Positions 1 to 11,754 of a stretch of DNA of 56,691 nucleotides are shown in pieces. Origin of the DNA: Gnetum montanum (lineage: Eukaryota > Streptophyta > Gnetopsida > Gnetales > Gnetaceae); NCBI GenBank assembly GCA_015680685.1, contig MNCI01000117.1, positions 8,661-65,351 of the forward strand. Direction: 5' to 3'. The translations under genes and the position numbers were made by a program. The notes beneath the pieces are model-generated. The model was not told where the DNA came from and did no database searches. It was given only the letters and a program-made list of their open reading frames with translations. The first letter of the stretch is position 1; the number at the start of each line of letters is the position of its first letter.

Positions 1-35
1 TATGGTTGAGTGTAGGGGTACCTCGCCACTCATTA
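1..35 (+). mobile_element. LTR 3' terminus (fragment)
   Basis: The first bases match the shared 3' end of the Athila-like LTRs in this window, such as the end of the solo LTR at 10920-10955. The usual ending ACTCATCA has become ACTCATTA. The rest of this + strand LTR lies outside the window. Confidence 0.8.
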
Positions 36-357
36 ACTTTATCAACTTTCAAAGTTGTACTACTATAATTACTATGATTTTTGATAGATTAAAAAGAACA
101 TAACATAGCCTTAGCTTCTAGATAGCTTTTGTAGTACTTTATAACAACCCATATTTTTGGTATCACTGGCACATCTAAATTTCATAAAGTTGCAATGATT
201 AAGATCAAGTATGGATTTTGTACATGTTTTGGTTGGTGTATTCATGGTTTTATGTGTGATGATCTATGATGATGTTGAGATTTGAGATGCTTAGGTGTTT
301 GGATGTTATTATGTATCTATATGTATGTATGTATGTATGTATATTACCATCAGTAGA
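36..357. other. Flank between LTR fragment and element C
   Basis: No gene is seen. A short ATGT microsatellite lies at about 321-342. The true start of the element C LTR may lie in here, because homology to its 3' LTR copy is only visible from about 358. Confidence 0.5.
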
Positions 358-2845
358 TATTCACTAACCTTATTGTTGAGTGTGGCAATATCTTATGAGG
401 ATTGGTTGGGAGCATGACATGACATTATATTTATCATTTGATTACTTATTTTCCTGGAATGCTTGTTTTGATCTAATGGTTATGTGGTTTGATGGATTTT
501 ATATGTATACATCTATGCTTATGTATATATTTATTTAGATTAGTTTTTTTTATTTTTATAAGAAGTTTTGGATTATAATTTTTGTATTATGGATTTTATG
601 GTATTTTCTTTTTTAATTATTTTGGCATGTGTGTGAGTTATGTGAGTGGGAGAGAAAGTTATATTAAATATGAAAAATATTTTTGATATTATTCTTCTAG
701 TTTTATGTTATTTGAGAAAATTGTTGTTTTCTTTTGTTCCATGATTATTCTTGGTTAAACTCCATTAAAATTTTTACAAATCATTCTCTCGACACACTTT
801 GATAACTTGGAAGAGGTATTGTGAAAGATTGAAGTGATGGTAATGTTGGTGAATTGTGAATTGGTTGCATCGATTACTTAGATATTGATAGTTTTCTCTT
901 TTCTCTTGTAGCTCTTCTCATTTAGATTCAAAGGTAAGTTATCTTGGCTTCTTCTCTATTTAAAATTATAGGTTTTTATGTACATTTCTAGAATGGGTAT
1001 TATTTATTTATTTTGAATGTATATGATGTTTTTTGTGGGCTAGCAGGTATTTCTTTGAATGCTTAGACTAATATTTTGGAAGATTTTTTGTTCTGAATTT
1101 ATGATTTTAGGATTTTTTATTTCATCATTTTTTTTATATGGTTTATGTGAGATCTTTTCCAACATTTTATGGGATTGGATTTTATCATTTGTGGGCTCAG
1201 TCGTTTGCAATTTAATGATAGAACTATTGTAATTTTTATTATATAGATGTGATTTTGAACCTATAGAGAGAGATATATATTGGATTTGGTTTTCTATTAT
1301 GATTAATTTTGAGTATTGGGGATTTTTATTCATCTTAATATTTTTTTTAGATTTATTTTTTCTTTGTGATGATCTATTCATGATTAGTGTGATTTCTTGG
1401 TCATACATTGATCTTTTTGGAATATCTCTTTCCAATATTAATTTCAATCTTAATATATAGAATTAATCTTCCTCATAATGAGTTTTTTAGCCTTTTATTT
1501 ATGTCAATTCTAGTTTTTCTCTAATTAATTTAATTTTGAAATTTCCCTTATTCCTTGTCAATTCTTCTTTTGGAGTTGTTGAGATCTTACCTGTGATTTC
1601 CCTATCCATTCTCATCATTTCAAATTTTTCCTAGTTTTTTCCTTGTCTTTCCTTGCCTAAATGATATGTCCTTAACCTTTGTAGAATCTTTCTTTCATAA
1701 GCTAATCAACCTAGGAAGAATTTTTCACCCTAGGAGAGATGTCTCCACTATAGTAGGCATGTTTCCACCAACATAAAGACATCTTAGTTAGAATAAAGAT
1801 GTCTACTAGTCATTAGAGACATATCACCTCCTCTAGAGACATTTCTAGACTACTAGAGATGTCTCCTAACTTTCCCAAACATCTTGTGCTACCTTTAGAC
1901 ATCTCCTCTTATACATATTTTGAATCCCAATATCTCTCTTTTACAAGTGTATCTCTATCATAACCTTGAGTTTTTTGGAATTTGATTCCTTGATTAAACT
2001 TGAAACTTGATCTCCTTGGTCTCTAACATTTTCTAAAACCTATCAAATCCTCTCCTTTTCTAGATTGACATTACTCTTCTTAGGTCTTTAATTGTTGATC
2101 AATTTTCCTTATCTTGCATTATTATTGATTGGCTTAAATCTTGGATGATTTTGATCTTTTCCCTTGATCATATTGTAATTTCACCATAAAAATTTTCTAA
2201 TATTTCCAATTATTTTTACAATTATTCTTCCTTACCAATCTTGATAATATTTTCATTGGAACTCGAGTTTGATATCCCATCTCATTCTTTGGATAATTCA
2301 TGATATGATTATTGACTCATATGCAATTCTTGGTTTTTGGTGACTTCATTCTTCCCATTGTTATGGCACTATTGATTTTTTTGAAGTTATAAGCATGTTT
2401 TCTATCCTTGACCTTTGTTGGAATCTTGGGATTATGGATGATTTTTTTTTTTTAGTTTAGAGCTTTGACTATTATATATTGATATTTTAGCATATATATT
2501 AGATGTTATTTCTCTTTTTACCAATTTATGGATATATGGGTTATGTTTGGCTTAGACCTATGATATTATGCCATTCATATATATTATGGAGACTCAATTT
2601 TTCAATTTATGTTATTCTATTTTAAACTTATATGTTTATGTAATTTTATATTTATGCATTTCTTTTCTTCTAGTATTTAGTTTTCTTCTATTTTCTTGGG
2701 ATTATGACTTCATGATAGGTTCCTTCATTTCATTTTTCTTCAAGATCATTCCTTTCCCTTACCCCTTATCATGGCCAAGCATTTCATTTTGGTTTTACTT
2801 GACATAATTCATTTCAACCTAAGGCTTAGGAAGAAGGATGTTATA
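358..2845 (+). mobile_element. Element C 5' LTR (Del/Tekay-like, about 2.5 kb)
   Basis: The segment aligns in direct orientation with 43922-44077 joined to 53499-55518, so it is one of two long terminal repeats of a large Ty3/gypsy element. The homology starts near CACTAACCTTATTG (left) and CACTAATCTTATTA (right). The end at about 2845 (GTTATA, probably from a TACA end) is set by a degenerate tRNA-Met-type primer site just after it. The LTR is long, as in Del/Tekay elements. It has no ORF of note; the 135-residue minus frame at 1040-1447 and the hydrophobic frame at 2568-2807 look random. Confidence 0.75.
1740..1865. promoter_or_regulatory. Cluster of TGTCTC/GAGACA (auxin-response-like) hexamers in LTR
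   Basis: Four perfect TGTCTC or GAGACA hexamers lie at 1740-1745, 1816-1821, 1836-1841 and 1860-1865, among related AGATGTCT/AGACATCT words. TGTCTC is the classic ARF-binding core. The other LTR copy keeps only one clear TGTCTC (54842-54847). A regulatory role is inference. Confidence 0.35.
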
Positions 2846-2848
2846 AGA

Positions 2849-2865
2849 TAGTATGAGAGCATAGG
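2849..2865 (+). other. Degenerate primer binding site of element C
   Basis: TAGTATGAGAGCATAGG resembles the initiator tRNA-Met primer site TGGTATCAGAGC seen in many plant Ty3/gypsy elements. It follows the inferred LTR end directly. Confidence 0.55.
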
Positions 2866-2895
2866 TTTTGCTAATTTCTCTCTTTTTTCATTGCT

Positions 2896-4080
2896 ATGTC
2901 TAGTAGTGGAAAATTATAAAAATGGACATTATCATGCTAGGAGGATGGATGTTGGGCCTAGAATCCCATAACCAAAACATAATCACATTCCTGATAAAAT
3001 GGCAAAGCCATTGGTAGATTTTCAAGCTAAACCTATCACTATGGTTCATACTCCTATACTAGAGGAGAAGATCAACCAAGTAAATATCAACCATTATCTA
3101 TTTTAGTTTTTCCATCAACATAGAGAGAAAAACTATAGTTTTTTTTCAATGCAAGATGGTTTAAGAAGTGGTAGCAATCGTAGATGACCAATGAAGATAG
3201 AGCATATAAAGAAATTCCATAAGCTAGGATACCCTATCTTTTAGTATGAGGAGGATCCTACCTTTTTGAACAAATGGCTTGAGGATATCCTTAAGATCCT
3301 TAAGCTGATGGGTTGTGCTTTTGTGTAGTAAGATCATTGAAAACTCATTAATTCTATATGGCTACTAGACATTAGTGGACTACTTAGGAGAAGTCCTATT
3401 ATTAGGAAGAGTTTAATGTTCATTGGAAAAATTTTATAAATTCTTTCAATGCCCATTACCTTCCTTCAAAGTTCATGAAGGTAAAGGCTAAGGATTTCTA
3501 TCACCTCTACTATGAAAAATAGAGTATGATAGAGTACAATTGCAATTTTTCAAAGTTGAGTATGTATGTGCCTCACATATATTCACATGAGTAATCTAGG
3601 ATCACCTATTTTGTTCATGATCTTCATGTGCCCATTAAGGATCATATGTTATTTCTACATCATTATACATATGAAGATTTTTGAGTTCATATGCTAGATC
3701 TTGAGTGTAACTAGTTGGCTAAGGTGATGAAGCATGATCAGTCTTAGAAGAGGAACTACACCTATTCTAGGAAGTATGGTGGGTCCAAGGAGATTTGGGG
3801 ATCTAGTTCGAGTGGTCGATAGTAGAAGCAATAGAGACTTAAGTAATAGTCAATGGATGGTAGAACATATTTACTCATGGGCCTATTACTTGTTTTACTT
3901 GTGGGAAAGTTGAACATATTTATAAGGACTATTCCAACTACCATAACTATGATTAGCTAGGCCACAATAGTTTTAGCTATCCAAAGAGTCTGAGAAGTGG
4001 AGGTCATTAGTAGGGTGGCAAGCCTACTAGTGGCCAGGGTGATGCTAGGTATATTATGATGAATTAACTAGTTGATGCTC
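2896..4080 (+). pseudogene. Element C gag (degenerate)
   Basis: This is the capsid-precursor region of the chromovirus-like element, starting at an ATG (MSSSG) about 30 bp after the primer site. Readable pieces in shifting frames include KFHKLGYPIF and FLNKWLEDILKI, typical of a retrotransposon gag core. Near 3890-3935 there is a zinc-knuckle remnant, CFTCGKVEHIYKDY, where the last cysteine of C-x2-C-x4-H-x4-C is replaced by tyrosine. Many in-frame stops make it non-functional. It is followed by protease and RT of the same element. Confidence 0.65.
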
Positions 4081-5632
4081 AACCTAACATTTCAATCAAG
4101 GCTAGAAACATGATTTCTGATTCAACAATTTTGATTCATTTTTAATTCTAGCATAAGTCATTCCTTTTGTGGATCCCTATGTAGCTGGATGATCGGGTAT
4201 CGAGGATCAATGTCTTGATTAAGGACTACCATTAGCTCTATTGGTGGTTGTGTGGTTACTATGAACCAACTTTGTAGGTCTATATTCTTGGTAATTTAGA
4301 ATGCCACTTAATTTAATGAACTTCATATAATAAACCTATAGGACTATGATGTTATCTTGGGTATGGATTGGTTATCTTCCCATTAAGGTAGCTTGTATTA
4401 TTTTCCTAGGTTATAGATGATGGTGCTTAGTTGATAGTGCATATCAAGCCATGCAAGGTCAAGTTGTATTTTGTTTCTTTGATATCTTTTACCCATTTAT
4501 TGTAAAAGGATCTTTTTTTGTTTGGTTGTTTCAGTCAATGAGCTTCCTTTATGACCAAGGATTAAGCAAATTCTTATTGATCATGAGTTTCTTGATATTT
4601 TTTAGTTCTAAGTTACATGGTCTACCTTCAAGACATGATGTTAAGTTTAACATTTTTCTCAAATCCAGTGTAGAATATATCTCCAATGTTCTACATAGGA
4701 TGTCCCCCATTGAGTTAGCAAAACTAAAGATTCAACTTTAGGAATTTCTTAACAAGGGTTTGATTTTTCCAAGTGTATCTCCTTGGGATTCTCATGTCAT
4801 CTTTGTAAAGAAGAAGATGATAGCATGATGTTGGGCATTGATTACTAGCAACTAAACTACATAAAGGTAAAGAATAATTACTCTCTGCTATGTATATATG
4901 ATTTACTCAATCAATTAAGGGAAGCTCAAATATTCTCTAAGATTGATCTAAGCTCAGGATACCACTAGGTTTGCATCAAGGAGAAGGATGTCTCCAAGAC
5001 ATCCTTTAGAATATAGTATTCATATTATGAGTTCTTGGTTTCATCATGTTGACTTAATAATTTTCCTATATGTTTATGAAACTCATGAACAACATCATGG
5101 AATCCTACTTGGATGAGTTTGTTATCATTTTCATTGATGAATTATAGTATACTCTTCATCCAAGGAATTGCATGAGTAGCACTTAAGGATCATTCTACCA
5201 ACACTAAGAGAGCATTAGTTGTTTATCCAACCTTCTAAGTATTCCTTTTAGCATAATGAAATTCAATTCTTAGGCATGTTTTTTTAGAGGTTTATGTAGT
5301 GCTAAACCTCACTAAGATATTAGTTAGTCAGGATTAACCTATTCTCAAGGATGTTGATGAGCTTTGTAATTTTCTTGGGATGTTAAGTTATTATTGGAGG
5401 TTTATAAAGAATTGCATCTACATCACTTCACCTCTCATGAAGTTATTATAGGCTACCTTTGATAAACTCAAGGGTAGACTAATCTTGAATGTTATTTTGA
5501 TTTTACCTATCCTAGATAAATCATTTGGCATTTGTACTAATGTGTTAGAAGAGGGAAAGATGGTAGAGTATGTCTCATGACAGCTTAAGCCTCATGAGAT
5601 GTAATACCCTACTCATGATCTAATGTTAGGAG
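4081..5632 (+). pseudogene. Element C protease, reverse transcriptase and 5' part of RNase H
   Basis: The order is protease, RT, RNase H, as in Ty3/gypsy pol. The end of the protease reads YDVILGMDWLSSH (about 4340-4382), a chromovirus hallmark. RT begins with LHGLPSRHDVKF (about 4612) and continues with PSVSPWDSHVIFVKKKDDS, FSKIDLSSGYH and YYEFLV. The catalytic box near 5140 is degraded. RNase H starts near 5490 (ILDKSFGICTNVLEEGKMVE) and reaches THDLMLG at 5632, where element D is inserted. The reading resumes as LVVFSLKIWHYYL at 42878. Stops often sit at expected Gln codons, for example the TAG in GYH*VCIK. Nearest lineage: Del/Tekay. Confidence 0.85.
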
Positions 5633-6652
5633 TAAAACACCTCAAAAAAATTCATTTATAACAAAAGACATGAAAGCCTTGTTTACATCATTTGCTTGTA
5701 ATTTTGAACTAAGAACAGGTGTAAGAGCAACTTTGTTACTCTATTAAAAAATTATTTTATGATCTTTCTTTTATTTGAAGTTTTCTAAATGTCATCTTGG
5801 CATAAAATGTAAAGTTTTCATCATGAACCTATTTCAACGTATTCTTAGCCTTAGCATATTTTGCAAAATATGCTAGAAAGGACACCAGAAAAGTCAACAA
5901 TGGAAAGGATAGGGTTATCATGACATTGCCTAATTTCTCTAACATAAAATGATATTCCCCAAGTCTATAAAGGGTAAAAATGGTGCTTTACTTGGGGATT
6001 TTTGGTATTTTTCAATCTCTGAGAAAATTTTTAAATGCAAACAATAGTCTAAAATTGTAGTAGCAACCTTGGATCCAAACTTGCCTCAAGCTTTAGCTTG
6101 AAGCATTCTTTCCTTCTTTCTTCTCCAAAAGGTATTTCTAAACTAGCTTTCCCTAGTAATAGGATTTTCACAAAGTGAGATCCTCTAGGAAGTAGGATTT
6201 TGAGGTAGGTTAGAGCATGGTATATGTTGAAAACTCCTTCCATCATTTTCAAGAACAAATCCACCTTAGAGTTACCTAATGTCTAAATGAGTTTGTATGA
6301 CCAAAGTGATTCTAAAGCCTTTCTTCCTATACATTCCCTAGGGTCTCTTACAACTATATCTATATTTTTAAAACTCTCATGCATACTTAATATAAGTTTA
6401 TAATTTTTTAAAGTTTTTTCTATTTTACTTTTATGTTTACATTTCCTTCATCTACTAAATCCATTAAGTTCTCATCATTTGCATGTCTTTTTCATTTCTG
6501 TTTATATGCTCTACATTTGCTAGGATTTTGTAAGTTCTTGGGTGATTAGGTATCCTAAATTTTCTCCACTAGCCTATGCAGGTATGGGGTTAAAACTATC
6601 TTAGTCAAAAAAATATTTGATCATTCAGCATTCAAATTTTTCTATCACTACA
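5633..6652 (+). mobile_element. Element D 5' LTR
   Basis: This roughly 1.0-kb segment is a direct repeat of 41837-42872. The 5-bp flanks are AGGAG (5628-5632) and AGGAT (42873-42877), and the element C RNase H frame rejoins across them. The LTR ends in TACA. Its TG start is mutated to TA here but intact in the right copy. The 71-residue minus frame at 6049-6264 is taken as incidental. Confidence 0.85.
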
Positions 6653-6989
6653 AATTTTCTAGCACTAGAAGGGGAGAGGAAACATCATTTTTCATGTAGC
6701 CTCTATGTTTTTCATTCTCCTAGTGTAAATCTATTTTCTACCTTCTTCTAGTTTGAATTTCCTATTTATAACTTTAGAGTTTACATTACTTAAAATCTTA
6801 GCTTTTAGTGTTTATAATTTTTTCTTATGCTACTACATTTTAGCCCTAGCTTATGCTAGCTGGTGTAAACCTTTGATTACACTGATGTACTGTATCTTAA
6901 GATCCTAGCTTACGCTATTGCCTTTCTTGCTAAAACTTCATCATCACTCTTTTTTGTACTCCCAAAAATAATGTTGTGTAATGCATGTT
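6653..6989 (+). other. Element D leader with possible primer binding site
   Basis: Just after the LTR, TAGCACTAGAAGG (6660-6672) weakly resembles a decayed tRNA-Met primer site, but the match is poor. The rest is an untranslated leader with no gene seen. Confidence 0.35.
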
Positions 6990-9870
6990 TATTCTGCACT
7001 AATTATACTTTTATGATTATTCCTTGACAAATGCATTGTACCATACCCATGAATCCTATGACATCAGCACTTTAGCCAACTTTCCAAAGACCTCATGCCC
7101 AGCCTATCTCGATTGTAGTCCAATCAAGTGGGATATCCTAGGGCCTAGATCAAGCCTTCCAAATCATACAAGACCTCTCCAAAGAATTTAAAAATCTTAC
7201 AGCCAACACACCTCAAACTATTAAAATAATGTACTTCTACCAAGATCGCCCCATCAACCCACATATGCCTTAGATAATTATACTAGCCAAAATTCCTATC
7301 CTAACTTTTACCAAATAAAATGATGAAGGTAATCCCAATGCTCATTTGATTAATTTTTACTTTGAAAGTCTTTTGTTATAATCTTGGTGCCATAACACAT
7401 TTTAGGTGTTTCCTATGTTCCTTATAGGTAAAGATTTGGATTAGTATCAATCATTACCTAGGAATTCCATCAAGTATCGATATGACTTGATCATCCAATT
7501 CAATAATTAATTCAAGTATAATTAAAAGCTAGATACCATAGTAGAATAGCTTATGAGAATAAGATAAGGTCTCCTAGAATTGATCCAAAAATTCATCTAG
7601 AGATGAAACCCTGTCCTAAATAAGATTCCTAAATCCATCACCAAAACTCACTTATTAGTCATCTTTAAAGAAGCAATAAATGACTTGATCAAATTCAAGC
7701 TTTATTACATAAACCCACATACACTTAGCCAAGTGTTCTAATAAATCAAGAATATTGAGAAAGTGGTTGAGGTTAGCAATGATATACCCTATATAGGTTA
7801 TAAGAAGTAGCATAGTAAAAAGGATAAAGACAATATTAAGTAATCAATGCATGTAATTCTAGTTGTAGTAGCTAAAGATCCTAATCTAGGAGACCAATCA
7901 AAACCTTAAAGATAGTAATCAAAATCATTACAGCTAGTGCCTTCTACTTCTACCTAGCCCTCAATCTCTTCTCCTTAAAAATAAACAATGTCCAAATTTA
8001 AATGTAAAGACCTATCTAAATACACCAAGTTGCTCATGAAACCATCTTAACTTTTAGATTAATTTCTTATGAACAATTTCATTCAACATAAGAAATTATC
8101 CAAAATTGCTAAGATAAGGCATAACCATCTATACTTTTAACTCGATAGGTTTTATCACTATCATTAACTATTGGGACATGAGATTGATTTTTTCTTAGCC
8201 TTGAAACATGATTTGCAAAAAATGATTAACAATGAAGAACTCATGTTAAATGAATCTAATCATGTTAGAGGTCAAAGATGAAGTGTGCATATATTCAAAG
8301 ATCCATTGAATGCTAACAAAAATCCTTATACAATAGCAACATTTGCTAAAGTAGGTGAGTTCGCAATTCCAAAAAAAACTATTTTTCATCTAAGTACCTC
8401 ATACCAAAAATTCTAAGTCCTACATACCATCATCAAAATATAAGAAACTATTTGTTATTAAAGTCTCACCCTCTACTCCTTTACAACCCTTCACGATAAG
8501 GATTCCATCATATACTTCTATGTAGCATCATTAAACAATAATGAATCATCCCTCTACCAAAGGATCTTTCATTGTCTAAGGATCTCAAAACTATTCTACC
8601 ATGATTAAGCATGCTTCTCCCATTATGGCTAACATGATTTCTCCATTCTAGTGGCTAAAAACATCTTCTCATCCTAGGCTCCTAAGGAATCTAATGAAGC
8701 AAAGTTTTTAGTCAAACATAAGAATAATAGCTAGATGAAAAAGAAATAAAAATAAACAACTTTTCCTAAACCTACTCTAATATTAGCTATACTAATAAAC
8801 CTATCATCTAAATCTACAACAATAAGCTAGCTAAAAAAGGCTATAAAAATAGCAAATAGCAAACACCTCAAGAAACATGTGCTCAAATATGAGCTAAAGA
8901 TGATAGGAAAATTAGAGGAAGAAAAAGCCATTAAGAAAGATAAAAACCAAGTTAATGACAAAGACTTCGTCATGGCCATAGAGAAAATTAAGTAATCCCT
9001 AAAATAAAAGAATACATCGTTAAGTTTCTATGATCTAGTTATGACTTCTCACACTCATCATGTTACCTTAATTAAAATGTTATCTTCTCTTACTATGATT
9101 TAGCACATCCCTACAGGAGAGAAATTCATTCATTCTATCATTGCACCAATCTCTAATAGTGAAACTATAAAGGAAACAAATCTCATTTTTTACAATAGTG
9201 AGATAAAGGTTGATACTTAAAATGGAAAAGTCTCATATATCATTCTTTTCATAACCATACATGTAGGCCAATATAAAATACAATACATGTTAACAATAGG
9301 GTTATAACCAATGTCATTCCATTTCCTATCATTGAATGTCTAGGTCTAGTAGATAACATGCAAGAGACTTCTACTTCCATCCTTCAATTTTGTAATGGAT
9401 TAAGTGTACTTTTTTGAGGCTTCATACCATTGGATTTCATGGTGATGGAAGAATCTCCCACATCCATTGAATTTATAGTAGTTGAATAAATACTTGGCTT
9501 CAACTTAATCCTAGGAAGACCATGGTTAGCTAAGTTACATGTAATTTCATTACCTATCTACCAAGAGATTTATCTCCCTTATGAAGGTAGCAATGTAATC
9601 ATCCATGGTGATCATGCAATTCTTGTTTTAATTAACAACATTGATTTTGATGAAGAATCAATGGTAGAATACATATAAAGACTAGAGGCAACCAATAACC
9701 TAAATATCATTAATAAACCTAACATGATGATCATGGCTAATAACATTCAACAGGTTTTTCATTCTTCTCTTAACAATGCTTGGGATCATTTATCTTTTAC
9801 TTGAGCAAAGGAAGGGAATGAGTATAAAATCATATGCAAAAGGTCCCTAAATTCTTCTAAGATTCAAAAA
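6990..9870 (+). pseudogene. Element D gag-protease (Tat lineage, degenerate)
   Basis: This is the structural and protease region of a Tat-lineage Ty3/gypsy element. Gag-like text near 7320-7760 includes DEGNPNAHLINFYFESL and KEAINDLIKFKLYYINPHTL. A Lys-rich charged stretch follows at about 8880-9000. The retropepsin end is clear at 9270-9640: NVIPFPIIECLGL, then ILGRPWLAKLHVISLPIYQE and VIIHGDHAILVLI, with LGRPW matching the Tat-type protease C-terminus. The active-site triad is not intact. Many stops are present. The matching pol of this element resumes near 28.6 kb after later insertions. Confidence 0.65.
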
Positions 9871-10090
9871 TAACTTCATAGTTAAATCCCTTTCATTTCC
9901 ACTTATGGTTTCCTTTACTTTTATAGACTTTTATTTTAACATTCTATTCAATTGTTTACTACTTTTCACTTTATTATTTCAAATGTTTATGTTTCTATTT
10001 ATTTTATGCTCAAGTATTTTCCTTTTACTTAAGTTACATCTTGAGGTATTATTTTTCAATTTCATGTACTTTATGTTTCCCTAGTGATGG

Positions 10091-10218
10091 GATGCGATAT
10101 CGCATGGGCCGTGATATTGCGTACGTGATATCGCGTCCGTCACGATATCGCATCCCCCACAATATCGCATATGCGATATCGCATCTTCCCCTACGATATT
10201 GTGTACACGATATCGTAG
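10091..10218. repeat. Array of GCGATATCGC-type palindromes in the LTR U3
   Basis: Within about 130 bp there are seven to eight copies or near-copies of the palindrome GCGATATCGC, for example TGCGATATCGCA at 10092-10103 and ACGATATCGT near the end. They are centred on GATATC and spaced roughly 15-20 bp. The array ends just upstream of the TATA box, so an enhancer-like role is plausible but unproven. Confidence 0.85.
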
Positions 10219-10232
10219 TGTGCTGCAATGTC

Positions 10233-10240
10233 TATAAATA
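10233..10240 (+). promoter_or_regulatory. LTR TATA box
   Basis: TATAAATA sits just after the palindrome array. An equivalent box occurs at the same place in the LTRs of elements A, E, G and B. Confidence 0.7.
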
Positions 10241-10960
10241 AGAAGCAGCTCTCCCTTGTTTTGGTATTAGGAGTTAGAAGTAGCAAAGCTCTGGCAGTTT
10301 GACCACTCCAGAGATAGATTATTTTTTCCCATGTCTACCCACAGTGTGGTGAATGTAATTGTACGGCATTTTTTATTCAAGTGTGATGTACTTGGACACA
10401 CACATGATCAAAAATAAAGATTGAGATGACTTCATCATTACAATAGTCACTTTGTTGTTTATTTATAGAATGTTATTTCCTGTTTTCTCTCTCTCACCCT
10501 TAAACTCCTAGAATGCAGAATGAGTACGACTTGATTACAAGAATTTAAGTGTGACTACTTGGTATCCCAATGGCGTACATAGGATCTACACTTGGTAATC
10601 CTAGTGGTAGTCATGCACGATTTCCAAGATGTATACAGTTGATCAAGGAATCGGTTGCTCGTCGCACTTAGGCTAGATTAGATTTCCTTACCTTTTCCTC
10701 CTAGCTTAGCTTAGTTAATCTTACATTCCACTGCCTTCAGGAGTAGCGGTTAGATTAGGAACATATCATACACCTTATCTAGACTAAACCATACATGAAA
10801 AATACCATTCTAGTCCAGGTGGGAAGACAACGAACTGCGACCTAAGGATAACTATCTAGGTGCCACAACTAGTCCGTCTGCGGAGTTCGACTGGATCGCG
10901 CGTGACAACGCTTGTGTTCATATGGTTGAGTGTAGGGATACCTCGCCACTCATCACCTAG

Positions 10961-11175
10961 CTTATGTATGTTATTACTTATACAAAAAGAAATATTAAAT
11001 AATTAAAATACTAAATAAAAATAAAATAAAATTATCTTATTAATAATAATCTATATCAATATGCATCATTAAATTTACAAAACTAGACCATCCACGATCT
11101 AATCAAATAATATAAAACCAAAGATAAATGTCAAAATTAAGTCATAAGGGCTTGGGGATCACTCCCATCACCATC
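10961..11175. other. AT-rich spacer between solo LTR 1 and element A
   Basis: Very AT-rich, with no ORF or repeat recognised. It probably continues element D. The homology of element A to its other LTR starts abruptly at 11176. Confidence 0.4.
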
Positions 11176-11584
11176 TAGTCACACTTAAATGCTTGTAATC
11201 AAGTCATACTCATTCTGTGTTACTAGGAGATAAGGATGAGAGAGAAAGCAGTAAATAACAATTAAATAAACAAATAAATAACAAAGTGAATGCTACAATG
11301 ATGAAGTAATCTCAATATTTATTGTTGGTCATATGCACGTCCAAGTACGTCACACTCGAATAAAGAATTTTGTACAATTACATTCACCACACTACAGGCA
11401 GACACTGGAAAATAATCTAACTCTGGAGGGATCAAGCTACCAAAGTCTAGCTACAATCTAACTCCTAATGCTTAACAAGGGAGAGTCGCTTCTTATTTAT
11501 AGACATTGCGGTGGACTATGATATCGCAGTGAACACGATATCGTGTATGCGATATTGCAGCCCATGCGATATCGCGTCCCATCA
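11176..11584 (-). mobile_element. Element A 3' LTR, truncated
   Basis: It matches the U3 and R part of the LTR at 17624-18383, including GATATC palindromes (about 11515-11580) and the TATA box. Homology stops at 11176, so roughly the last 350 bp of the LTR are deleted. The polypurine tract is on the adjacent side (11585-11597, GGGGGTA in the minus sense). Confidence 0.85.
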
Positions 11585-11754
11585 TACCCCCATGATTGAA
11601 TAAAAACTCATCCTTAAGTTACAAAGAGAACAAGTTCCATTGATTACACAGTGGATAGGTATGGGATTATTAACTAGAAAAGAAATGGAATAATGCCGCA
11701 GTGTGGGAAGAGACAACACAGAAAAATATTACAACTACTACAAAAAATTGGAAC

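Larger units (their letters stand above)
10085..10955 (+). mobile_element. Solo LTR 1 (Athila-like), TSD CCTAG
   Basis: An 871-bp LTR starts TGATGGGATGCG and ends CGCCACTCATCA. It is flanked by perfect 5-bp duplications CCTAG at 10080-10084 and 10956-10960. No internal region lies between, so this is a solo LTR left by LTR-LTR recombination. It holds a palindrome array, a TATA box (10233-10240) and an AATAAA (10413-10418). The 66-residue ORF at 10041-10241 is a by-product of the palindromes. Confidence 0.95.

Noticed and set aside
1040-1447. 135-codon minus ORF, Asn/Lys/Ile-rich
   Set aside because: It lies inside the element C LTR, has low-complexity composition from AT-rich DNA, and I see no matching open frame in the other LTR copy.
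2568-2807. 79-codon hydrophobic ORF resembling a membrane protein
   Set aside because: T-rich LTR sequence read on the + strand gives Phe/Leu/Ser runs; no start context or motif.
10041-10241. 66-codon ORF rich in repeated Arg/Tyr/Ile/Ala words
   Set aside because: It reads through the GATATC palindrome array of solo LTR 1; the periodic peptide is a by-product of the DNA repeat.
10080-11584. Pairing the LTR at 10085-10955 with element A as its 3' LTR
   Set aside because: The two are in opposite orientation, and the former has its own perfect CCTAG target duplication, so it is a separate solo LTR.
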